In this document: positions 51,161 through 56,571 of the stretch, piece by piece
How the letters are laid out: every line of letters starts with the position of its first letter
Numbering within the stretch: position 1 is the stretch's first letter
DNA from: Flavobacterium sp.
GTDB taxonomy: Bacteria > Bacteroidota > Bacteroidia > Flavobacteriales > Flavobacteriaceae
Direction of reading: 5' to 3'
NCBI GenBank assembly: GCA_030153045.1
Contig: JASLID010000004.1
Location: forward strand, 1 to 56,571
DNA: 56,571 nucleotides
The notes under the pieces: model-generated
Told to the model about the DNA's origin: nothing
The model's input: the letters and a program-made list of their open reading frames with translations, nothing else
The model's database searches: none
Made by a program: the position numbers and the translations under genes

Positions 51161-52445
51161 TACGATAAAAACATTCATTGGAGAAATGGTCGAGCAATTC
51201 ACCATTGGGCAGGATACCATTTGGGATTTGTATTTGGCAGAAGCTGATATCAAAGGTTCTCTGGCACATACTTCCATGTTGCATGAAATTGGGTTGTTAA
51301 CCATTGAGGAAATGAAGGAAGCTCATGAAGGCTTACAAGCCATTTTGGAAACGGTGTATGATCAAACATTTGTAATTGAAGATGGGGTGGAAGACGTGCA
51401 TTCGCAAGTAGAATTATTACTCACTCAAATGAAAGGCGAAGTGGGTAAAAAAATCCATGCCGGGCGTTCGAGAAACGATCAGTCGTTGTTGGATATTAAG
51501 TTGTTCATCAAATCGGAAATCAAACAAATTGTTGAAAAAACAGAAATCGTTTTTAACAGCTTAATTGACTTGAGCAATAAACATCAAAATGATTTACTGC
51601 CGGGTTATACCCATTTTCAGTTGGCAATGCCCTCGTCTTTCGGCTTGTGGTTTGGTGCTTATGCAGAAAGTTTGAGTGATGATTTGGAATTGATGCTTGC
51701 CGCTTACAATATGGCGAATAAGAATCCACTGGGATCAGGAGCTGGCTATGGCTCTTCGTTTCCTTTAAACAGAACATTTACCACGTTATTACTCAATTTC
51801 GAATCGATGAATCACAATGTGGTATATGCACAGATGACGCGTGGAAAAATAGAAAAAGTAACCGCCATGGCTTTATCTGGTATTGCTTCAACACTGACTA
51901 AATTGTCAATGGATGTGTGTTTGTATATGAATCAGAATTTCGGATTTGTTTCTTTTCCAAAAGAATTGACTACCGGAAGCAGCATCATGCCACACAAAAA
52001 AAATCCGGATATCTTTGAGTTAATCAGAGCCAAATGCAACAGAATTCAAGCATTGCCGAATGAGTTGACACTGTTAACAAATAACTTACCTTCTGGATAT
52101 CATAGGGACATGCAGTTGACCAAAGAATGTTTGTTTCCGGCAATTATCAGCTTGAAAGAATGTTTGGATATGCTACAGGTAATGTTGGAAAACATTGTGG
52201 TAAAACAGGATATTTTATCCGATGAAAAATACCTGAATTTATTCACTGTCGAAGCAGTTAATGAGTTGGTTTTATCCGGAATTCCTTTTAGAGAAGCCTA
52301 TAAAATAGTTTCAAAACAAGTGGAAGAAAATCAGTTTGTGCATAACAGTAAAGCCATAACCCATACACACGAAGGCAGCATTGGTAATTTATGCAACGAT
52401 AAAATTAAAGAGGAGTTTATCCAAAAAAGAAAGCTGATGGTTTAA
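51135..52445 (+). CDS. argH: Argininosuccinate lyase
   Basis: 436 residues from the ATG at 51135. DTIWDLYLAEADIKGSLAHTSMLHEIG, EDVHSQVELLLTQMKGEVGKKIHAGRSRNDQSLLDIKLF and the signature GSSIMPHKKNPDIFELIRAK are typical of the fumarase/aspartase/ASL superfamily. It splits argininosuccinate into arginine and fumarate, the final step. The last four bases overlap the end of the convergent lrp gene. Confidence 0.93.
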   Translation: MKLWQNSDNTIKTFIGEMVEQFTIGQDTIWDLYLAEADIKGSLAHTSMLHEIGLLTIEEMKEAHEGLQAILETVYDQTFVIEDGVEDVHSQVELLLTQMKGEVGKKIHAGRSRNDQSLLDIKLFIKSEIKQIVEKTEIVFNSLIDLSNKHQNDLLPGYTHFQLAMPSSFGLWFGAYAESLSDDLELMLAAYNMANKNPLGSGAGYGSSFPLNRTFTTLLLNFESMNHNVVYAQMTRGKIEKVTAMALSGIASTLTKLSMDVCLYMNQNFGFVSFPKELTTGSSIMPHKKNPDIFELIRAKCNRIQALPNELTLLTNNLPSGYHRDMQLTKECLFPAIISLKECLDMLQVMLENIVVKQDILSDEKYLNLFTVEAVNELVLSGIPFREAYKIVSKQVEENQFVHNSKAITHTHEGSIGNLCNDKIKEEFIQKRKLMV

Positions 52446-52903
52446 TCTTCCGGTAAATAGTATGAAGTTTCGTTTTTTACCATACTCATCACAATATTGC
52501 TGTGGTATTGACCAATATTTGGAATATTAGCCAATTTGTTCACTATGAAATTGTTGTAGGCTTCAATGTCTGTTGTAGCAATTTTCAACACATAATCATA
52601 AACGCCTGAAAGACTGGTCACTTCCAGTATTTCAGGCATTTTCATTACTTCTTCTTCGAAGCCTTGTAAATTTTCTTTGGATTGTTGTTTGAGGGTTACA
52701 TTGCAGTAAGCAAATAACTTGATCCCTACTTTAGAAGGATCGAGTATTACTGCACTTCTTTTAATAACTCCTGACTCTTGAAGATGTTTGATTCTTTCAT
52801 AAGTGGGAGTATAAGATAACCCGACCATAGCCGCAACATCTTTCACCGAAAGTGTACAATCTTTTTGTAGAATGTTTAGAATTTTTGCGTCTGTTTTATC
52901 CAT
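52442..52903 (-). CDS. Lrp/AsnC-family transcriptional regulator
   Basis: 153 residues. An N-terminal helix-turn-helix (MDKTDAKILNILQKDCTLSVKDVAAMVGLSYTPTYERIKHLQESGVIKR) is followed by a RAM-type ligand domain (AYCNVTLKQQSKENLQGFEEEVMKMPEILEVTSLSGVYDYVLKIATTDIEAYNNFI). Lrp proteins sense amino acids and act on synthesis genes. It is convergent to argH with a 4-bp overlap, so it is a candidate regulator of that operon. A near-perfect palindrome at 52912-52931, just upstream of its start, may be its own operator. Confidence 0.88.
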   Translation of the reverse strand: MDKTDAKILNILQKDCTLSVKDVAAMVGLSYTPTYERIKHLQESGVIKRSAVILDPSKVGIKLFAYCNVTLKQQSKENLQGFEEEVMKMPEILEVTSLSGVYDYVLKIATTDIEAYNNFIVNKLANIPNIGQYHSNIVMSMVKNETSYYLPED

Positions 52904-52911
52904 AAAATAAA

Positions 52912-52931
52912 AGTAAATAGAACTATTTACT
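52912..52931. promoter_or_regulatory. Perfect 9-2-9 palindrome at the lrp promoter (likely Lrp operator)
   Basis: AGTAAATAG (52912-52920), AA, CTATTTACT (52923-52931). On the minus strand this includes a TACTTTTA-like -7 region, so a protein bound here would block lrp. It also covers the tatA stop. The fit to Lrp autoregulation is inference. Confidence 0.55.
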
Positions 52932-53103
52932 CTTCTTTAGTTTCGTCTTTTTTTACAGTAGTATCTTCGCCTTTTGACGCTTTTTTGAATTCATTCAAAC
53001 CACTACCTAAACCTTTCATTAATTCAGGTATTTTTTTACCTCCAAAAAGCAACAAAACAACAACAAGTATTACAATAATCTCAGTAGTTCCAAATCTTCC
53101 CAT
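52927..53103 (-). CDS. tatA: Twin-arginine translocase subunit TatA/E
   Basis: 58 residues from the ATG at 53103; a much longer frame to 53217 lacks a credible N-terminus. MGRFGTTEIIVILVVVLLLFGGKKIPELMKGLGSG is the TatA membrane helix, hinge and amphipathic helix, followed by a charged tail. TatA forms the pore of the twin-arginine export pathway. A TATCTTTG box lies at 53143-53150 on the minus strand. TatC is not in the window. Confidence 0.88.
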   Translation of the reverse strand: MGRFGTTEIIVILVVVLLLFGGKKIPELMKGLGSGLNEFKKASKGEDTTVKKDETKEE

Positions 53104-53142
53104 GATGAATAAAATTATGCTTTCGCATCTTAAATTATTCAA

Positions 53143-53150
53143 CAAAGATA
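53143..53150 (-). promoter_or_regulatory. -7 box (TATCTTTG) of tatA
   Basis: CAAAGATA on the plus strand reads TATCTTTG, a full TAnnTTTG match, about 40 bp upstream of the tatA ATG. A -33 TTG at the preferred distance is not seen. Confidence 0.45.
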
Positions 53151-53222
53151 TTAAAGAAATTATCAAACATTCATTTTTTAACGATTTATTATTTATCTCA
53201 CGATTCCAAAAAATCAAATTAT

Positions 53223-53230
53223 TATATTTG
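53223..53230 (+). promoter_or_regulatory. -7 box (TATATTTG) of the 53250 gene
   Basis: TATATTTG lies 19 bp before the ATG at 53250, with a leader of about 15 nt. It is divergent to the tatA box at 53143-53150. Confidence 0.5.
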
Positions 53231-53249
53231 TAAGTTAAGATCAGCTTGT

Positions 53250-53726
53250 ATGACAGAAAAAAGATTAAAGCGTAAGGCTTTTTTAAATAAAATTAAAACC
53301 AGAAGAAGATTAATCATTTTAAATGAAGAAACTTTTGAAGAACAGTTTTCTCTAAAATTGAGCATTTTAAATGTGTTTGTTTTAGTGACAATCGGTGCTA
53401 TTTTTTTAATTTCGGTTACTAGTTACATTATTGCATTTACACCATTACGCGAATACATACCAGGTTATTCCTCTACTAAATTAAAACAAGACGCGCTTTT
53501 ATTGGGTTTAAAATCGGATTCATTAGAGTTTCAATTAAAGAAAAACGATGCCTATATCGAATCGGTAAAAAAAATGCTGACAGGTGATTTAGAATATGCC
53601 AAAGTAAATAAAGATTCAATTCTAGCCTCTGATTATGTAGATCCATCAGAATACGAAATGGAAGCTAGTGAAGCCGAATTAGAATTGAGAAAGCAAGTTG
53701 CTGCCGAAGCAAAAAAATCGAAATAG
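53250..53726 (+). CDS. Membrane protein resembling the N-terminal part of M23 peptidases
   Basis: 158 residues. LIILNEETFEEQFSLKLSILNVFVLVTIGAIFLISVTSYIIAFTPLREYIPGYSSTKLKQDAL is very like the N-terminal membrane part of Bacteroidota M23-family cell-wall peptidases. No peptidase domain with zinc ligands follows; the chain ends in a coiled-coil tail. It may be a partner of or remnant related to such peptidases. It has one membrane segment (about 39-62). Three bases separate it from the SdpI gene. Confidence 0.65.
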   Translation: MTEKRLKRKAFLNKIKTRRRLIILNEETFEEQFSLKLSILNVFVLVTIGAIFLISVTSYIIAFTPLREYIPGYSSTKLKQDALLLGLKSDSLEFQLKKNDAYIESVKKMLTGDLEYAKVNKDSILASDYVDPSEYEMEASEAELELRKQVAAEAKKSK

Positions 53727-53729
53727 AGT

Positions 53730-54080
53730 ATGGAATGGATAAAAGAATTGCTTCAAATGCCACTTTTGTGTGGTAGCCTATTTTTTGCCGGTGGAATGAT
53801 AATGTATTTGTTTCCGCCTAGAAGAATCAATCGTTTTTACGGATATAGAACTTCAAGTTCAATGAAATCGGATAAACGTTGGCATTTTGCTCAACATTTC
53901 TCATCTATTAAAATGATGCAAAGTGGCGTGTTTGTTTTTCTAATGTCCTTTTTTGGATTTATAATTCCAAAATCAGTAAGCTCAAATTCACTCCTAGGAA
54001 TTGGGATAATATTAATGGCAGTATTCTATGTTCTTTTCACTACAGAAAAACAATTAAAAATTAAATTTCCGAAAGATTAA
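53730..54080 (+). CDS. SdpI-family membrane protein
   Basis: 116 residues with three membrane segments (about 10-28, 65-85 and 88-106). The SdpI pattern N-x-x-Y-G-Y-R-T, then SDKRWHFAQ, is clear (INRFYGYRTSSSMKSDKRWHFAQHF). SdpI gives immunity to a Bacillus toxin, but this family is wide and the function here is unknown. It lies three bases after the previous gene and its stop abuts the GH3 start. Confidence 0.78.
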   Translation: MEWIKELLQMPLLCGSLFFAGGMIMYLFPPRRINRFYGYRTSSSMKSDKRWHFAQHFSSIKMMQSGVFVFLMSFFGFIIPKSVSSNSLLGIGIILMAVFYVLFTTEKQLKIKFPKD

Positions 54081-55568
54081 ATGTCAATTAAATCTATTTT
54101 AGCCAAGCAATTCGCCAAAAAAATATATAAAAAAACTCAAAAATGGGCTCAAAACCCTATTGAAACACAGCAAAAAGTTTTCCAAAATTTATTGGCTCAA
54201 GCTAAAGACACGCAATTTGGGAAAGACCATCATTTTTCAGAAATTACAACATTTGAAGATTTCTCACAAAGAGTTCCAGTAAGAGATTATGAAGACTTGA
54301 GACCATACGTAGAACGAGTAGTTAAAGGAGAAGCAGACATACTCTGGAAAGGAAAGCCATTGTATTTTGCCAAAACATCGGGAACAACATCGGGCGCAAA
54401 ATACATTCCTTTAACCAAGGAATCGATGCCCTACCATATAGAAGCTGCTCGAAACGCCATTTTGAGCTACATACACGAAACTAAAAAAACAGATTTTGTA
54501 AACGGGAAGATGATTTTTCTGCAAGGTAGTCCAATTCTGGAAGAAAAAAACGGAATCAAACTAGGTCGTCTTTCAGGAATTGTAGCGCATTTTGTCCCTA
54601 AATATTTGCAAAAAAACAGAATGCCTTCTTGGGAAACCAATTGTATTGAAGATTGGGAAACCAAAGTGAATGCCATCGTCAAAGAAACATTTAACGAAAA
54701 CATGACGGTCATTTCCGGCATACCATCATGGGTACAAATGTATTTCGAAAAACTGCATGAAAAAGCCAAAAAACCAGTAGGCGAATTGTTCAAAAATTTC
54801 AATTTGTTTATTTACGGAGGTGTTAATTACGAACCTTATCGCGCAAAATTTGAAAATTTAATTGGAAGAAAAGTAGATTCTATCGAGTTGTTTCCCGCTT
54901 CGGAAGGGTTTTTTGCCTACCAAGATTCTCAAAAGGAAAAAGGGATGTTGCTCTTGTTAAATTCAGGTATTTTCTACGAATTTATTAAAGCCGATGAATT
55001 TTTTACCGAAAATCCAAAACGACATACTATTGGCGAAGTAGAACTTGGGGTTAATTATGTTTTAATTATTTCAACCAATGCCGGTCTTTGGGGATACAAC
55101 ATTGGAGATACAGTACAATTTACCAGCTTAAAACCCTACAGAGTCATTGTTTCAGGAAGAATTAAGCATTACATTTCTGCTTTCGGGGAACATGTTATTG
55201 CCAAAGAAGTTGAAAGCGCTTTACAAGAAGCTATGGAAGGAACTACCGTTCGCGTAAATGAATTTACGGTGGCGCCACAAATCAATCCATCAGAAGGGAT
55301 GCCTTATCACGAATGGTTTATCGAATTTGAAAACGAACCAGAAAGTTTAGACGCGTTTGCCCTAAAAATTGACAATGCCATGCGAAAACAAAATGTGTAC
55401 TATGATGATTTAATTGTAGGGCATGTTTTAAGAACTTTAGTGGTAACCAAAGTGACTCAGAACGGGTTTCAAGATTACATGAAATCAATCGGGAAATTAG
55501 GAGGTCAGAATAAGTTGCCCCGACTTTCAAACGACAGAAAAATAGTCGATTATTTTTCTAAAGAATAA
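54081..55568 (+). CDS. GH3-family acyl-adenylate/acyl-amido synthetase
   Basis: 495 residues. The ATP-binding loop FAKTSGTTSGAKYIPLT lies near residue 96-113. FQNLLAQAKDTQFGKDHHFSEI marks the start, and FPASEGFFAYQD with GYNIGDTVQFTSLKPYRVIVSGRIKHYISAFGEHV completes the GH3 fold. Plant GH3 enzymes join amino acids to auxin or jasmonate; bacterial members have unknown substrates. It starts directly after SdpI, so the four genes from 53250 form an operon. Confidence 0.82.
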   Translation: MSIKSILAKQFAKKIYKKTQKWAQNPIETQQKVFQNLLAQAKDTQFGKDHHFSEITTFEDFSQRVPVRDYEDLRPYVERVVKGEADILWKGKPLYFAKTSGTTSGAKYIPLTKESMPYHIEAARNAILSYIHETKKTDFVNGKMIFLQGSPILEEKNGIKLGRLSGIVAHFVPKYLQKNRMPSWETNCIEDWETKVNAIVKETFNENMTVISGIPSWVQMYFEKLHEKAKKPVGELFKNFNLFIYGGVNYEPYRAKFENLIGRKVDSIELFPASEGFFAYQDSQKEKGMLLLLNSGIFYEFIKADEFFTENPKRHTIGEVELGVNYVLIISTNAGLWGYNIGDTVQFTSLKPYRVIVSGRIKHYISAFGEHVIAKEVESALQEAMEGTTVRVNEFTVAPQINPSEGMPYHEWFIEFENEPESLDAFALKIDNAMRKQNVYYDDLIVGHVLRTLVVTKVTQNGFQDYMKSIGKLGGQNKLPRLSNDRKIVDYFSKE

Positions 55569-55577
55569 AGAGAAAAG

Positions 55578-56453
55578 ATGATAAAAAATAGACTTTTAGG
55601 ATTGTTGATGCTGTGTGTAACTTCTGTTTTTTCTCAAATAAAAGGCAAAGTCGTCGATGAGAATAACCAACCCATTCCGTATGCAAACATTTGGGTACAA
55701 AACGAAAATATAGGTACAACGACTGAAGAAGACGGAAGTTTTACCATAGGAATTAAAGAAGAGAAAAACCTTATTTTTTCAGCCTTAGGGTTTGAAAAAA
55801 AAATAGTTAAATCTTCTGAAGCGTCTATAGTAAAATTAATTCCAACCACGTATTTATTAAACGAAATTGTGGTTTTAAATAAAAAAGAAACCAAACAAAT
55901 TGAAATTGGAAACACTAAAAACAGCATTTTTCAAGCGTTTGATAACGGACCAAAAATCGAAGCAAAATTTTTTCCTTACGACCCCAAATACAAAAAAACG
56001 AAATACATAAAAAAAGTCACCATTCATACCGACAGCAAAATAGACAATGCAACCATAAAACTTCATTTTTATGCTGTTGATTCAAATGGTTATCCAGGAG
56101 AAGAGCTTTTAAACAAAGACTATTTAGTAAAAATAAGAAGCGGATTGGTAAACCATAAATTCGATATTTCGGAATTTAACTTAATAATGCCAACAACCGG
56201 AATTTTCGTTGCTTATGAAAAGTTAATGATTGAAAGCAATAAGACCGAAAAAACCATTACTGATTTTCAAACCAATACAAAGAAAATCCAAAAAACATAC
56301 CATCCATTTGTACTGTATAACCATGTTGAAAAAGACTTCTTATATGCTTTTTCAGGAGGAAAATGGAGTAAACAAACCCCTGAGAGTAAAGGAGGATCGT
56401 CCGGCAAAATTATGGTATACGAACCGGCAATCAATCTTATTCTTACCAACTAA
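55578..56453 (+). CDS. CarboxypepD_reg-like secreted protein
   Basis: 291 residues with a signal peptide (MIKNRLLGLLMLCVTSVFSQ). IKGKVVDENNQPIPYANIWVQNENIGTTTEEDGSFTIG is a CarboxypepD_reg beta-sandwich, common at the start of Bacteroidota surface proteins and TonB-dependent receptors. The rest is beta-rich and unassigned, with no plug or barrel, so it is not a receptor. It follows GH3 by 9 bp and is probably in the same operon. Confidence 0.72.
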   Translation: MIKNRLLGLLMLCVTSVFSQIKGKVVDENNQPIPYANIWVQNENIGTTTEEDGSFTIGIKEEKNLIFSALGFEKKIVKSSEASIVKLIPTTYLLNEIVVLNKKETKQIEIGNTKNSIFQAFDNGPKIEAKFFPYDPKYKKTKYIKKVTIHTDSKIDNATIKLHFYAVDSNGYPGEELLNKDYLVKIRSGLVNHKFDISEFNLIMPTTGIFVAYEKLMIESNKTEKTITDFQTNTKKIQKTYHPFVLYNHVEKDFLYAFSGGKWSKQTPESKGGSSGKIMVYEPAINLILTN

Positions 56454-56466
56454 AAAATAAAAACCT

Positions 56467-56474
56467 TACCTTTG
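56467..56474 (+). promoter_or_regulatory. -7 box (TACCTTTG) of the last partial gene
   Basis: TACCTTTG is a full TAnnTTTG match, 21 bp before the ATG at 56496. The -33 region lies inside the end of the previous gene and is not clear. Confidence 0.5.
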
Positions 56475-56495
56475 TAGGTTATAAAATAAAATTTA

Positions 56496-56571
56496 ATGAA
56501 GGAAATTAAAAACATTTCGCGCTCAAGAGCGCAAGAATCGTCGGCAGCTATCGAACGATTGTACATTACCA
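56496..56571 (+). CDS. Start of an unidentified gene (3' end outside window)
   Basis: An ATG at 56496 begins MKEIKNISRSRAQESSAAIERLYIT and stays open to the end of the window (25 codons). The promoter box just upstream supports the start. The fragment is too short to name a family. Confidence 0.5.
   Translation, partial: MKEIKNISRSRAQESSAAIERLYIT

Overview
The window looks like a piece of a Flavobacterium-type (Bacteroidota) chromosome. The evidence is low GC, intergenic stretches rich in A and T runs, promoters with the Bacteroidota -7 motif TAnnTTTG, almost no Shine-Dalgarno sequences, and lineage-typical genes: a type IX secretion (T9SS) type-B cargo with a PorP/SprF partner, a GldM C-terminal-domain protein, GlnRS and GltX, DUF4175, and the Bacteroidota-style arginine operon with an N-acyl-ornithine carbamoyltransferase. 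No replicon end, phage, transposase or CRISPR array is visible.

Layout. 1-5081 (minus): secreted and envelope proteins, namely a PorP/SprF barrel with a long repetitive coiled-coil tail that runs off the left edge, its adjacent type-B CTD cargo with Ig-like domains, a beta-helix protein and a small secreted protein. 5478-7014 (plus): holB and a DoxX-like gene. 7051-9863: an inserted block of unrelated small genes (lipoprotein, TIMP-like secreted protein, rhodanese, GNAT) separated by two long imperfect hairpins that share a 19-base right end. The 5' end of each of the first two cassettes is the exact 10-base reverse complement of the start of its own 3' hairpin, as expected for integron gene cassettes with attC sites. 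No integrase is in view. 9897-16000: DUF2236, a PIF1-like helicase, a REP-like hairpin, a structured RNA-like element, an OmpH/Skp homologue and a methyltransferase. 15578-17660: four 16-bp parS-like (ParB-site) sequences around and inside mnmG and ybeY. 18047-29237: DUF4175, gltX, an outer-membrane barrel, an SPFH protein, a YtxH/holin cluster, glnS and folB. Between them, 25809-26639 is gene-free and holds a decayed tail of an SPFH gene, a second structured element and a 170-bp-spaced direct repeat.

29354-34896: tRNA-Cys, then a minus-strand run rnr, two DUF2807 paralogues, LysE and a GldM-C-like protein. 34897-35739 is an AT-rich gap with several DnaA-box-like sequences. 35740-44288 (plus): rpiB, a CDF metal transporter, pyruvate carboxylase, an unrecognised protein with kinase-like motifs, and tex. 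44485-52445 (plus): a compact arginine operon (GNAT, argG, argC, argD, argF', argB, argE, argH) with overlapping genes and two AGATA-N3-TATCT palindromes at the promoter. It ends convergently with an Lrp/AsnC regulator. 52927-56571: tatA, a membrane protein resembling the N-terminus of M23 peptidases, SdpI, GH3, a CarboxypepD_reg protein and the start of one more gene.

The most noteworthy signals are the attC-like cassette array without integrase, the parS cluster embedded in coding ends, two copies of a structured intergenic element, the PorP-coiled-coil fusion, the free GldM C-terminal domain, and the candidate arginine operators. Family names are from recognised motifs and memory; no database search was possible.
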